Origin: Thozetella sp. PMI_491
Lineage: Eukaryota; Ascomycota; Sordariomycetes; Chaetosphaeriales; Chaetosphaeriaceae
NCBI GenBank assembly: GCA_021432635.1
Contig: MU270021.1
Span: 124,001 to 188,000 of the forward strand
Length of the DNA stretch: 64,000 nt
Reading direction: 5' to 3'
In this document: positions 22,259-34,437 of the stretch, in pieces
Position numbering within the stretch: position 1 is the stretch's first letter
Layout of the letters: each line of letters starts with the position of its first letter
Program-made: the position numbers and the translations under genes
Notes under the pieces: model-generated
Told to the model about the DNA's origin: nothing
Databases searched by the model: none
What the model saw: only the letters and a program-made list of their open reading frames with translations

Positions 22259-22814
22259 GCCACGTCAGAACGAATTTACGTAACCTAAAGCAACAGCTTC
22301 TAGAGGATATATCGCCTTACAACTCCAAGGTTGGCGTCGAGGTTTTTTGCCAGTTTATTTATCTCATTTACATTCACCCTTTCGTATCAATGCCAGCAGG
22401 GGTCCACAACGATATGATACTACAAGCTGGTTATCAAGGTCTCACATCACGTTCATCTTATCGTGTACAAGCAGAGTCGGATGTAGATTCTATTTCAGGA
22501 CTAGTGCATTCTCACGAACCTATACCCCCGGACTCCGGCAATTAAACCTGGTTGACGCTAGGCGCCCCTCCACATCATAGATAACAAACGCTCTTAATAG
22601 CACATGCACAAACTAGGCGCCTTTACATAATAGCCTCGGGGTTCTACTGATGCAATAAGTGTAGAGATGTGTCTAAACTTGATTGGGTAAATTTGCGAAG
22701 CCCGACTCCGATGATCAAACTCCAATGGTCTCTCTTTATAGCGGTCATCCTGCCATATATCACTGGATATGTTCTCAGGTTTAGCTCGAAGGATCCGATT
22801 CATTTTACTACAGC
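22259..22814. other. Divergent promoter region between MFS gene and HRI1
   Basis: The 556-bp spacer between two divergent start codons must hold both promoters. I see no coding frame and no distinctive motif. Confidence 0.5.
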
Positions 22815-23570
22815 ATGACTCTTCGACTTTCAACTCGAGTTTCTATACGGTGGTATGACGAACCGCCGAGTGAGCCCACGACCACTATCGTCCTTAGCGT
22901 GGGATCCTATTTCGTGGACCTACGCGTGAATAAGATTGACGACAGCATTGATTGGGCCTTTGCTGGAACTAGAGAGATATTGTCACAAAGTCCACGTACG
23001 TCTTTATCCAAGTCATCTGTCCTATCTGGACTTTACAGAAATACACCGGATTGCCGTTAACATGTGCGGCCTCGCGACCAAGTTCGCTGCAGATGGTACC
23101 ATGTGATCGATTCAAGAAATGTTTTTGATCCGGATGAAGGCAGCTTCGAAAAGTTGCCTAATGGCGATGATCTCGAGACAGGGTGCATGCCATGCCCAGA
23201 GAGAAATAATGAGATCACGCCTTATGAGGAAGTATGGAGGGCTCTACCTCTTCCTGCTGGCCTGGAGAGAGGATGGGTTCTCCAAGGGAAGCACGGCAAC
23301 GCTACAAGCTTCCTCGGCCGTGTTGGGGGCATTTTCGTGGCCATGAGACAACGGACTGATGGGTCCTTTGCCGTGAGCAAAGAAGAGCTTGTCAGTGACG
23401 TGGGACAGCCGCAGCAGTGGGTTGGTCAATACCGATCCGGTGGACACGATCTGCCCTCTCTGGAGCGCCTCGGGGTTGCGGAGTTTGACGGCGAATCAAT
23501 GTGGAAAATAGATGATCAAGTGGAGATTGAGGGGCAGGGATATATCGTCCGGGCCATAGAGAGTCTCTGA
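22815..23570 (+). CDS. HRI1: HRI1 family protein
   Basis: Two exons (22815-22995, 23083-23570; intron 22996-23082 with a GTACGT donor) encode 222 residues. Family features are STRVSIRWYDEPPSEPTTTIVL, YFVDLRV, IDWAFAGTREILS, CRWYHVIDSRN, then DEGSFEKLPNGDDLETG and PYEEVWRALPL, matching the fungal HRI1 family of two lipocalin-like barrels. In budding yeast Hri1 binds the casein kinase Hrr25; its biochemical role is not settled. It is the most conserved-looking gene in the window and probably a core gene next to accessory ones. It has no signal peptide and is expected to be cytosolic or nuclear. Confidence 0.85.
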
Positions 23571-24290
23571 TGCAAACGCTGTATATGATTTGTTGAGACG
23601 CATTTCGGCGATGAGAAGTAGTGGGAATCTGAGCCGATGCTTTCACCTACAGATCGAGGGTTTCTGTCTCAGTTAGACCCGGGACTCATGCGTGCCGCGA
23701 TTTGGGGTGCTCCCTCGAACCTTTGACTGTCAGGTAAGTTACCTACGGAGCTTTGCACATGTGGACACTACCCCCACTTTGCGAGCGGTTGTCTCCTATG
23801 CATTCCTCTTTAGGAAACGCTCGGGCCACCAATGCTGATAAGCGACCCCGCCAACTGTCGTGGCGGAATCATCCCGCAGATATGGTTGCGATAGCAGCTC
23901 CCGTTGCCTCTATCCAGCCTTCGTGCGGGACCCTAGCAAATGTACCGTCTCCTAAAGATTCCCGTTCGGGCAAGCCAATTCGATGCACAGCAGCCCATCC
24001 GAAAAGATTCTCGTGGCGCCATTAGCTAATTGCAAATCCTGGACTCCTGTAGATTCCTATCCTGTCCTCGGCTGCCACTATTTCGCGCGCAAGCATGCTA
24101 ACATTCGCGTTAGGCCGAGTCCACTTCAATCGCAACATCTTCGAACGTCTACTTGGGTTGGGTTCGTTTTATACGTAACGCAAGGTCAGACTTAATAAGA
24201 TATAGTCAAACACTTTCGCGCTGTCCTCTTTGACCGTCTTTGTGGCCCCTGAGTCCAATACACACGAGTACTCCTGAATCACAGCACAAG
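23571..24290. other. Intergenic, 5' flank of P450 gene
   Basis: No coding frame with recognisable content and no RNA gene or repeat seen in this 720-bp spacer. Confidence 0.5.
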
Positions 24291-26009
24291 ATGGCGCTGT
24301 TAACACTACCCGTCATTTTCGCCGGGGCCATTGCCATAATCCTTATGGCAATAATTTTGCGCCTGCGATCGCCCATGTCGGCTATTCCTGGACCGAAACT
24401 CGGCTTGTTCTCGTCTCTACCACTGAAGTACCACGAGTTTACTGCCAACCGCACCAAATACATACATTCGCTGCATCAGAAGTACGGCAAGGTTGTTCGT
24501 ATTGCGCCGAACGAAGTTGCCTTTACGTCGCTCGATGCTATGAAGGAGATATACATGTCCAGCGGTAGTGGCTACGACAAGACTGAGTTCTACTACCTCT
24601 TTAAGCAATACGGCACGAGGTTGGTTGCTGCGTTCGAATAGGCCCTGGACTTGGAACAAGACTTACATTGAGATAGAACGATGTTCTCCACTTTGGATAA
24701 GCAAGGGGTAAACATCCCGTGGGATATTTTCAGTGAACTGTTGTTGACTCTTGGCTAGCACAGCGAACGGAGGCGGATCCTTGCAGACCGCTATGCCAAT
24801 TCGAATGTTGTTCGCGAGCATGCACTTGATGGTCTCCGTGAGAGGTCCAAGTCCTTTGTTGCAAAGTGCAACGAACTTCCAAAACGAGAGATGGATGTCT
24901 ACGTATGACAGGCTCTCGCGCTGATTCGGCGAGGTAGACCGCTGACGACAGGTTCATGACAGATATATCTCCATTGTTACGCCTTCGATGGTGTTACCCA
25001 TCATTTGTTCCACCCTCACGGTAGTAACTCCATAAACGAGGTCTCAGATGAAGAGATCATGCGGGAAGTTTCCTTCGATAACAGCCTCGCTCGTAAGATA
25101 ATCCGAGGTCCATTTTAATTCATAGATTACAGTTCGATAACCCGCGATTCGGTGTTTAGGTCGTCTGCTTGAATACTACAACCCCGTCCTGGGTTCTCTG
25201 GTCGACCGACTCAGTATCCTCCCTCCGGGGCGGGCGATTCCCCGCGCGAAAGCTCTCGTCCTAAATGCCGTCGAGAAGGGCGACGCCGCTGACTTCACCC
25301 TCCTATCCCGGATGAAAAACCCAAAACTCGGCCTCCACGATATCGAGATGGCCGCTGAGTGCATGGACCACATGGCCGCAGGAATTGAGACGACAGGAGA
25401 TACTCTGTGCTGGTTAATGTGGCAGATTTCCCAACCTGAATTCCATTATGTTCAGGAACGGCTGCATGCCGAGTTTGAGAAGCTAGGCGACGTGCCGTTT
25501 GACCAGTTTCCATACCTCGACGCGGTGGTTAAGGAGGGCCTCAGGGTGTTCCCTTCTATTCCCATGAGCCTGCCCCGGGTCGTCCCGAAGGGTGGCAGGT
25601 CCATTGATGGATATTGGCTTCCCGAAGGTACCATCGTTAGCTGCCAGTCGTACACGATGCATCGGTGGGACGAGGATGTATTTCCAGAGCCCGACCGTTT
25701 CCGGCCGGAGAGGTGGCTTGACGTAGAATCAGAGCCAGACCGCAACAGAATATTCTTTGCCTTCTCAAACGGGGGGCGAGGTTGCCTGGGCAGACAGTAA
25801 GCCTTCCCTTGGCTGTCATCAATGGACAGTTGCTGACGCGTTCCAGCCTCGCGATGGCGGAAATGAAGATCCTCCTGCGCGATGTTTATTCCACATTCAG
25901 GACCACACTAGCTGAGGGTATGACAGCCGATATGTCCATGGCGGACCAGATCATTTCTTCCAGGCCAAAGGACCAGAAGTGCCTAATAACGTTCGTTCCA
26001 CTGAAGTGA
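24291..26009 (+). CDS. Cytochrome P450 monooxygenase
   Basis: Six exons (24291-24619, 24677-24707, 24759-24902, 24963-25092, 25160-25796, 25847-26009) encode 477 residues with consistent phases; exon 2 is only 31 bases. Residues about 5-25 are an N-terminal membrane anchor, followed by the proline-rich IPGPKLG hinge. The I-helix has AAGIETTGD, the K-helix KEGLR (ExxR), then FRPERW, and the haem loop FSNGGRGCLG supplies the Cys ligand. All P450 hallmarks are present, so it should be an active ER-anchored monooxygenase needing a P450 reductase. The substrate is unknown. It is convergent, 168 bp apart, with a Zn2Cys6 regulator, and a second P450 lies 5 kb away, as in secondary-metabolite tailoring sets. 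Confidence 0.9.
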
Positions 26010-26177
26010 GGGACACAGTGTTGAATTGCCAACTATCAAGCACATGGAATACACGTTCCCAACGTTTTGACTTGTCATTCAACATGTATTCCAATGGCTC
26101 AAAGAGCGTACTAGGCCTAGTATGGTAGAAACTCCGGACTGTTGTGTTCTGATAGATAATTAGCCTCGGAGTGCGTA

Positions 26178-27985
26178 TCATGGTGTTGCCTGCGTACCTA
26201 GATAAGACCAAACATCCTGTTCAGGGTCATCCAATATTGTACTCGATATGTCTTCCAGTAGCGTAACGGCCTTTTGGACGTGCACTGTCCTCATCCATGT
26301 CATGATACGTCGGAACGCTTCTTGGATGGCTGGTCGAGCAGAACTGACGGCCCAAAGACCAGCATTGAACAGCGGTGTAATGAGCAGCACGGTGGGCGAC
26401 AGCGCGGATGACGACTTCATATTTTCGGCGCACCAGATGATCTGCTGGACCGATCGTTGGACTTCTGGCGCTGTAGATGATAGCATTCGTATTCGACAGT
26501 GGACATGCAGAAGAGCAGTGTGGAGAAACCCGATATTGCTTAGGGCATAGTCGTGAATATTGTCGCGTGAGAGAGAGAATCGTAAGCTTTCGCTGAGTCG
26601 GAGATTTCCCACTGCATCTCGGCTTAGCCGGGAGTGTATCTCTTGAACGAGCTCGTCCGCCTCCTGCAGGATATCATCCTCCGATAAGAGAGAGCAATGT
26701 TCTGATTCTCCAGGAGCATCTTTTCGCCGACGCTCCATGACCAGAGCGCCAACCTCGCGGAAGAGATCGGGTAGGTCCGAGGCAACTCCACCAAACACAT
26801 CAAAATACACCGGCTCGCTCTCTCGGGAGTCCGCTTCCAGCTGGCCTCTCGTCATCCCAAGAGGGGTTAGAGCCGTCAGCGCGTCAGCATTGTGGTACCA
26901 GCTCGATAGAAACAGAGCCACAGGATCGCGAGAACCTCCTCCTGATGACGGATATATTGGGCCGGCTGCGTGGAGTATCGCTCTAGCGCCGGCTAGATGG
27001 GCACGCCACGCAGTCCCTCCGGACATGATATCTGCCTGGCATAGTGTCCGCGTCGTCGCGAGAGCCGCTGCATGTTCCGTAAAATCCACCTCATGCAGTT
27101 GATGTCGGAGAAGCTGGATGCTGCGATGCTCCAGGGAAGCGACGAGCGTGTCAGCTTGCCCTGGAAGTCCTCCGGTGAACTTCAGGTGCCTAGCGGCGGA
27201 TGCCATGAGGGCGAACAACAAGGACGGCCTCTGGAGAGACATGGGAACCATGGTGCGACAAATCTCGTTCCGAGTATAATCGCTAGGGCACGTGAGACGT
27301 GTAGTTTCGTGAATATAGTGGTGCAACAAAAACCTGTACGTCTCGGGGAGGTCCAGGACGGAGCTGAGAGGACTTAGGCGGTTCTCAAGACTGAGACTTG
27401 CTACAAGGTTCCCAATCAGGTTTTGCTGCGCTCCTTCTTCCATATTTCCTAGAGCGTTCTCTCGGAAGCTTTGGGGGCATTGTATGTCGGGGGTTACGTT
27501 TATTGTCCCTTCTGGTGGAGCTCTGCGCGGATTGTAGATAGGTGCGGCAGCAGCATCCCTGGCCCAGCCCGGTGGTTCAGATGGAACTGAAAATTCTCCA
27601 GGTGAGAAGGTCTGCAGGGTATAGACGAAGCCGTGGCCATCGGCAGCGTTGTCTGCAGGTTATTAGACGAGGGGCTCACACTCAATGAGAGGGAAGAGGG
27701 GATCAGTTGCGCACGTGTTTTTTCAACCTTATCCGCGTACTTCCCAAAGGATTTCGGGAAAGTTCGCCCTCCCCACTTCAGGTTCACCTGGTAATGGCAT
27801 TTACTGCCTGTGTCTTTGCACCTGGCGCATTGGGGCTTCTGCTGGTCGCACTTCTTGCGGTGATGTCTGCATCGTGCGCAGCCGAATCGTGATCTCCTGC
27901 GCTGCCTAGTCGTGTCTTCCTTGGGAGACGCCTCAGCCCGAGCGGGAACCGGCTCCTGCATCGGGATAGGAAAACCGAGTAGCAT
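26178..27985 (-). CDS. Zn2Cys6 transcription factor with Fungal_trans_2 domain
   Basis: Two exons (27715-27985 and 26178-27652) encode 581 residues. The 62-bp intron has a CTAATAAC branch-like site just before CAG; splicing joins two long open frames in phase. The zinc cluster CARCRHHRKKC...CARCKDTGSKC (residues about 36-62) has Cx2Cx6Cx6Cx2Cx6C spacing, preceded by a basic RRRSR patch. The larger second exon carries the Fungal_trans_2 pattern LPETYRFLLHHYI...MVPMSLQRPSLLFALMASAARHL and an arginine-rich MERRRK. It is nuclear, with a long disordered linker. Its position beside a P450 suggests a pathway-specific regulator; this is inference from context only. It shares an 831-bp divergent upstream region with the AAA ATPase gene. 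Confidence 0.87.
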
Positions 27986-28816
27986 ACGGGACTGGGTACT
28001 GTTAGTAATGTTGCTTGCATGCCCAGACGACTATGGATGCGGCGGGAGGAGCAAAGGGGAAGAGGAGATAGGCTTGTGGTTGCTGCTTATCAGTTCTCCG
28101 AGTTTAAGCCGATGACGGAGCCACTTGGATGTCTCCAATACGGAGTATACACCGCATGGGTAAGTTACCCCCTTGTAAGTAATATAGATCGGGCTGGCTT
28201 TAAAAAACCCCGGACTGAATCAGCGTTATGAGAATTCGATAGCGTTAACGAGGAGTGTACAGATTATACCCCCGACCTAACGTCGGGGGGGGAGCAAACA
28301 ACCCCTGCACACTCCCCTTTTGGTGTGATGTACGGAAGACTCTAGCTACCCCTGTATCATTAGGTTGCTGGCCATTGGCCACGCAGAGCTAGCCAAATCT
28401 ACGCGCCCTCTTGCAGGCCTCCGATAAGGAGATAGCGGGAAGGACAGGGGCTACTCTGCTCTGCGTAAATACAGTACTGACCTGGGGTAAACTCGCTCCG
28501 CTTTTCAGCCTCACTGCCAAGTCCGAAGAGAGAGCCTGCCGCAATGGCCAATCGCGGCCCACACCGCCCAAGGAGTCGAGCTTGCCTCCCCACATTCTCT
28601 CCGCTAGAGGCTCAAGTGCTGCTGGTCCGCCAAGTAAGCAAGGAGGCTGTGTCTGCCTGAAAGATGCAATTTGCAGCCTAGCCAGGAGGCAGCTTATAGC
28701 CGCCTTAAATTCCCCTACCTCTTCTCCCTCTCACCGCTTGTGCTTTCCCAATCCCTCCATCAATCTCACAAAGCAACTTAACGCCGTCGATCCCAGCTTC
28801 TTGCCTACTTTCCAGA
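27986..28816. other. Divergent promoter region, regulator and AAA ATPase
   Basis: Spacer between two divergent start codons. It holds the nested inverted repeat at 28252-28315 and pyrimidine-rich stretches ahead of the ATG at 28817. A 153-codon frame at 28411-28872 overlaps the next gene's start and shows no family signature. Confidence 0.5.
28252..28315. repeat. Nested inverted repeat with GC hairpin
   Basis: Inner perfect 8-bp stem CCCCCGAC/GTCGGGGG around a CTAAC loop (28269-28289); outer 11-bp arms GGAGTGTACAG (28252-28262) and CTGCACACTCC (28305-28315) pair with one mismatch. It could be a regulatory site or a very small inverted-repeat element. Confidence 0.7.
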
Positions 28817-31230
28817 ATGTCGAGGACCCCGTCTCCTGTGCGTGCTCGGCACATTCGCCGCAGGCCCAGTGATGACGACTACTTCAACATTCAGGTTCGA
28901 GGTGGGAGGAGCCCGACGGGGATGACCGTGCGTGAATACGGCGACGACGACGTCCCCGCCGATGGAACATTGCTCACAGTCGGGGAGGTCAGCGAAATCA
29001 AGCTGCTCTATGCCGAAAAGCTGCGCAACAGCTTTGGCGAATACACCAAGCGCTGGGTAGAGGCGCCGCCTCTTGTCAAGGACAGCGAAGAGGAGGCATT
29101 GCGGGTCAAGCGAGCCAGGTCAAAGCGAGCCTCATACGCTATCCTCCAGCGGCGCGAGCTGGACAAGGAGGAATGCGAGTGGAAGACTACGACGATTCAA
29201 ATCAATAGCCCTTGGCTGAAGAAGGCCCTCGAGCCGGTGTTCGAGAACTACCCCGACGTCCACCCCAAGGCGCCCGATCTCTTCTTGCACCCGCCGTATG
29301 TTGGCTTTTGTCATCGCTGGGAGAAATTTCTCCAGGCAGTCGACCAGGAAGAGAATGCCAAGACCAAGGAACACCTCACGCTGCTGAAGCACACAATGGC
29401 CGCCGAGCTTGAACAACCCTTTGAAAAGATCGAAAAGATCAATTCGAGCGGCTTTGTCGACTTCAATGATCTCAAGCTACTATTCATACCGGGCGAGATT
29501 GTCATCTCCCGGTACGGAGACAGCTTTCAGGCCGCCGTGCTCCGCTACACGTATATCGGCTCAGATATGAACCGAGATGATTTCGGTTTGAACGTATCCG
29601 TCGTCGATTGGAATGGTACCAACTGTGGAATCCGAGACCTGCATTGGTACATCGAACATTTCAAAGACCCAAAGAAGATCACGACCCTGGATGTATACCC
29701 TCTGCGCTGCCACCCCGCGCCAGAAGCCCTCCAAGCGGCCCTGATCGAGCGGGGCAAGAAGTGGGAGAGCCTCCGGGGATTGCACCACATGTACTACACC
29801 GGAACCGTAACGCCAGGCGATGTTTCCGGGCAGGAAGCTAGTCGTTATTATGGCGGGGATAAAAACGTTAGCATAAACGTCCCTTGTCCCCTTTGCCAAC
29901 CGCAGAAGCTAACAAGTATTGTGCAGATTTCCGAGCGTGTGATTCTTGACGCAGCAGGTCCGTTGAGGCATGGCAACAGGGGAATAATTGACCTCCAGCC
30001 CCTGAGCCAGCTTGAAGAGGCAACCCCGCAGGACAACCGTCGGCGTCGTAGTCGCGATCCTGATGAGGTCGATGTCCGCGTCTACCGGGATAACTATCAC
30101 CGATATGACCGGGATGACCGCAGTCCGGCGCCGCGGAGAAGGCGAAATCGACAAGAGAAGGAGGATTTAACCCCTCTATCCGACAAGCAACGTCTCGTTG
30201 CCGTTCCCACCCTACACGGGTTTGCGCTGCACAGTAAAGATTGGTGTATGGTCACCTCGGCCACCGTATTGGTTGAATCGGGGTCCAGCTGACAGTCTTC
30301 CCACAGGCCAATTCGACGTCGTTAACTTGAAGGAAATCCAATGGAAGCAGGACGTCTTGCAGCAGCTGGTCCTTGACGAGAACGAGAAGAGCCTGATTCT
30401 TGGTCTTCTGTCTCTAAGCAGCTCTTCCGAGCAGGACGTGCTAGATGATGTCGTCGAAGGAAAAGGTGTGCCCCCATATTCTTTCTTTTCTGTCTAGGCT
30501 CCAACTGCTAACAGCCCATAGGAAAGGGCATTGTCATGCTTCTCTGCGGGCCGCCCGGTGTTGGGAAGACGCTTACTGCTGAGACGGTGTCGGAACATCT
30601 CCACCAGCCTTTGTATCGTCTGGACGTCGGTGACCTCGGCTCCTATGCACGGGGCCTGGAAGAGAATCTTACCTGGATTCTCGAGCGCTGTGCTCGCTGG
30701 AAGGCGGTCATACTTCTCGACGAAGCCGATGTCTATCTAGAGACCCGCTCTACAGACAATCTCGCTCGAAACGAACTCGTCTCAGGTAAAGTGTGTTTGA
30801 TGTACCAAGAGGGATATGGGCTAACCCCTCTGCAGTATTCATCCGAGTTCTTGAGTACTATCAAGGCGTCATTATACTAACGTCAAACCGTGCTACCGCC
30901 ATTGACCCAGCCTTTGAGTCTCGCATCGATATCACCTTGGCGTACAAGGAGCTGACGGAAGATGCACGGGTTCAAGTCTGGCGGAATTTCCTCCAGAAGC
31001 TAGACACCGAATGTAGCATTGGAGAGGAAGACATTGTCAGGCTGGCAGCGGCACCACTGAATGGGCGGCAGATCAAGAGCGCCATCAAAACGGCAAGGAT
31101 TCTCGCCACGGGCAAGCAGAAACCGCTTGACATTGAGGACTTAGAGGTCGTGATTGGGTTGCGCAAACAGGCAATGAAGCTCATCGGGTCAAGCTACGAC
31201 TCCAGGAGCAAGTCTACCGAAAGGGACTAA
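28817..31230 (+). CDS. AAA family ATPase (fungal, DUF7025-type N-terminus)
   Basis: Five exons (28817-29878, 29927-30245, 30307-30465, 30522-30785, 30836-31230) encode 732 residues. The N-terminal half resembles the DUF7025 region found ahead of the ATPase in fungal AAA proteins (APDLFLHPPYVGFCHRWEKF, then a core with VISRYGDSFQAAVLRY and GLHHMYYTGTV). A basic Arg-rich linker follows. The AAA core has Walker A GPPGVGKT (about 523-530), Walker B VILLDEAD (about 575-582), a sensor region LTSNRATAIDPAFESRID, and a lid with NGRQIKSAIKTARILA. One 48-bp intron (29879-29926) keeps the frame open if retained. Such fungal AAA proteins are expanded and uncharacterised; the Walker motifs look competent for ATP hydrolysis. 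No signal peptide is seen. Confidence 0.85.
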
Positions 31231-31423
31231 GAGGCAGAGTGAGGAGGACAGCTGCCATATACACACTTAAATTTTTACAGCTCTTAAAGTAGGGTAAGCC
31301 CTTGGGATAGCTTTAACAATTTGTCATGTTCACTAGTTTTGGCAACCGAACTAGGTCATTCCTATACAACCTTCAGCAGCTTGAGCCCCTAATCCGGCCT
31401 TGGTTCTTAACTCATCCTGTTCA

Positions 31424-33136
31424 CTAGGCTGGGTGATGCACGGGGGTGAGATGCACACCCAATGGGGGCTTGTCCCAAAGAGTGTAAATCTTTTGCTCTG
31501 CAACCCATTCTCCAACGTCATCCGCCAAATGTAGGTTGAAGTTGAAAACAATCTTAGCTAGAATAAGACGCATTTCCGCATATGCGAGACTGTTTTTGTT
31601 AGGATGTGGTCTTCTAGCTTCGGCGCTTCAAACAAGTACTTACTTCTTGCCAATGCAATTCCGAGGGCCGATACTAAATGGCTGCATGGCGTCGAGTTTA
31701 TCATTTTGGTACCTAGGGTCGCCGAGGAAACGTTCGGGTCGGAAGTCCCAGGGGTCTGTCCAAAGCTTCTGGTCGTGGTTGATTGCCCACTGCCAAACGC
31801 TGACAACGGTTCCTCCAGGTACGAATCGTCCGGCTACTGTCGCGCCTCGCTTTGGCACTACCCGAGGCATCCCAACGGCGACAGGTGGATACATGCGGAG
31901 GCATTCGTTTAGGCAAGCAAGCATGTATGGGAGACGACCGACAGAGCTCAAGGTGATCTCTGTGTCTTCCTTAAAAGTGTTACGTACTTCTTCGGTCAGT
32001 TCCGCGAGCTTATCTTTGTTTTTACCGAGCAAGAAAAGGGCGCCGGAGAGGAGAGTTGCGGTCGTTTCAGAGCCGGCAAGTATGAGTGTCGTGGCGTTCA
32101 ACGAGATTTGATCAATCGGTAGTTGCTAATAGCAGAGGTTAGTTCGTAATGCGACTCACTTACTGCAAGTTGCAGAGGAGGCGACACCATTCCCAAGTAG
32201 TGTATCGATCTGAACTTACCCACTCCTCTTGCTTCTTTAGCAATCCCTCGATCAGGTCAGGCCGCTCTGCACCCAGCTCCGCTCTTCGCATGATCATTTC
32301 TTTGACCATTTTTTTATGATCATCGCGAGAATTCCGTATACCGCTATTGACGATCCAACTGACAATTTGGCTTGCTCCGAGGGCATGTATAGCCTGAGCG
32401 TAACTGACGCTCTTGATAGTGCGGGTGATCAAGCCGACCCACGGATGATACTCGCCCTTCTCGAGGCATCCGAAGGAACTTCCCATCCCGAGGTCGCCAA
32501 TAATGTCAAAAGTCGCCCAGTTGAGCCATGCGCGCATGTCGAGAGCCTCAGCCCCGCCCTTCCCGTACTCGTGGAGTCGTCGTATGAGCAAATCGACGTA
32601 TTCCCCGATAATAGATTCCTGGCCCCTCATGCTGCGGTCGGAAAATCCATGTGAGAGCTGCCGGCGAAGGAGCGCATGTTCATCGCGCGAGGATGTCATT
32701 ATGGACCCAGGCGTATTCCTTTTGATCGGCCTATAAAAAGCAACGAACTTGGCGAACTCTTGCTGGCCTTGTTGCTTGTGCCCATATATGTCTTTCCAGG
32801 CTTGTGGATCGCAGAATGCCAGCTCATCCGGGGAGATGCGTACGATCGGGCCATACTTCGTGTGAAGGTCCGCTACATGGAAAGCAAGCTTGCCAGACAC
32901 CAGATGTGCAGTTCGAGGAATGACAGAAGCCCGATGTGACAAAGGCCCTGGGAAAGATGCCAAAGGATGGAGAACTATATTATATGTGACTTTAAATGTG
33001 GCATAGGCGGCAAGCTGGTGACATATTAGAGACTGAGAGTTTCGCCTATTGTGCGCTTTTCTCTAAACGGGTTGCCTACTAGAGTGACGGTCAGGAGCGC
33101 CAGTGTAGAGAAATTTACTTCGAGGAGAGATGTCAT
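31424..33136 (-). CDS. Cytochrome P450 monooxygenase (isotrichodermin C-15 hydroxylase-like)
   Basis: Four exons (33136-33080, 33014-32220, 32125-31644, 31589-31424) encode 499 residues with consistent phases. The short first exon and the start of exon 2 rebuild a membrane anchor (TLALLTVTLLAAYATFKVTYNI) broken by a 65-bp intron. HPLASFPGPLSHRASVIPR follows, a signature of the isotrichodermin C-15 hydroxylase-like group. The I-helix has LAGSETTAT, the K-helix NECLR, then DPWDFRPERFL, and the haem loop FSIGPRNCIG is complete. It should be an active ER monooxygenase of unknown substrate; relatives act on terpenoids, polyketides and other secondary metabolites. It is divergent from the flavoprotein fusion gene, with a 1.3-kb shared upstream region. 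Confidence 0.9.
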
Positions 33137-34437
33137 GCTTGCTGCACTCGTTGGTAGATATTGTTAAATAGATTCTAGCTTGGAAGGTGTTGAGAGAAAT
33201 CCGGCGTTATGTCAAGGCACTGAAATAAAAAATGATAGGGTAAAAATGTCTCTGTCGGAAAGGGGTAGCAATGATGAACGGTCCGGCCAAACTTCCCGCG
33301 GCGTTTAGTTAGCCGCCCCGGAAAGTACTGTGCCGCTAAACCTAATACAACTGGTCACACACAACTTCAATGCCCTTCCTGGAAAGAGCTTTCCCGACTA
33401 CTTTGCATAGGTAGGGAGTTTCCTGGGGCGAGGATGTTGGAGCCCTTACTCAGGTCTAACTTTGATGGTATCACGGCTGCCGCCTCTGCTGAGAGACTTC
33501 GGAGCCTCGGCTACCCATTATGTAGTTAGAGTATATACCTGTGTATGGGCATCCATAAATTTAAGCTTAGCTCAATGCAGCACTTCAAGAAATCAACCAG
33601 CGTCAGTATCCAACCGGCGAGGTCACCAGCGGTACGCTTGACGTGGTCGTACACCTCCACTGCGTCGTTCATCGTCTTGGCCCAACTCTGGACTAGCTCA
33701 TGTATGCGAAGAGGCAGGAAAATAACCTCGTATTTTTACGTAACGATGCTGCATAATGCAGACTCTCGAAAGTGGAAGACCTTTATGCCGCTGTGTCTAT
33801 TTACAAAAAGCGATCGATATCCCTAGAACTTATGGAGTCCTTGTTCGTGTGCATGGTTGCGCTACTTCGCTTAAGTCAATCTGTAGGCAATTCTAGACAA
33901 GCCACATAGCTTGGCTATTTCCAGTTTCGTGGGTATAAATGCGATTGCGAATGCGACTGTGTGGCTCCACGTCAGGAAAAGTAGGGTAGGTGGCTGATGC
34001 CAAGCTTTAAACGACGGTTAAACCACATGTTCTCAGTAATCGGTACACTCGAATCGCTTGGATTGGACATGAGTGAAATATAGCCCCGTGCCTGAAATTA
34101 CAGCTCCGAATGCGATGGGGAGGTGATACGCTGGGGAGATGCGGCCTAACAAATATACCGAGTGCCTGAATAAGCGGCAGGCTCGGCGCTGCACGTGCGC
34201 CGGGTGGTACGATTCTATCCCTAGTAGTGGCCACATCGGTGGCTACCGAATATACCATTCCAAGGTGTGGAAATGGTATGGAGCTCGTCTCATATAGTCC
34301 GTGCAGTCTAGTTGTACTTATATATGAAGAGCTCATCCTGTCAATTCGCGAGCCCACGATGCCATGATCTTTAACACAGTGTGACAATCAGCTTCGTTAT
34401 CTCTCATCCCCAATACCATCACTCATCACTTCTGCCA
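33137..34437. other. Divergent upstream region, P450 and flavoprotein fusion
   Basis: 1.3 kb between two divergent start codons. On the minus strand about 33526-33737 is open without an ATG and reads somewhat like protein (VQSWAKTMNDAVEVYDHVK), but I see no family, no start and no clear splice partner. Otherwise nothing seen. Confidence 0.45.

Noticed and set aside
33526-33737. Minus-strand open stretch resembling protein
   Set aside because: No ATG, no family, and no clear partner exon; kept only as a note in the intergenic entry.
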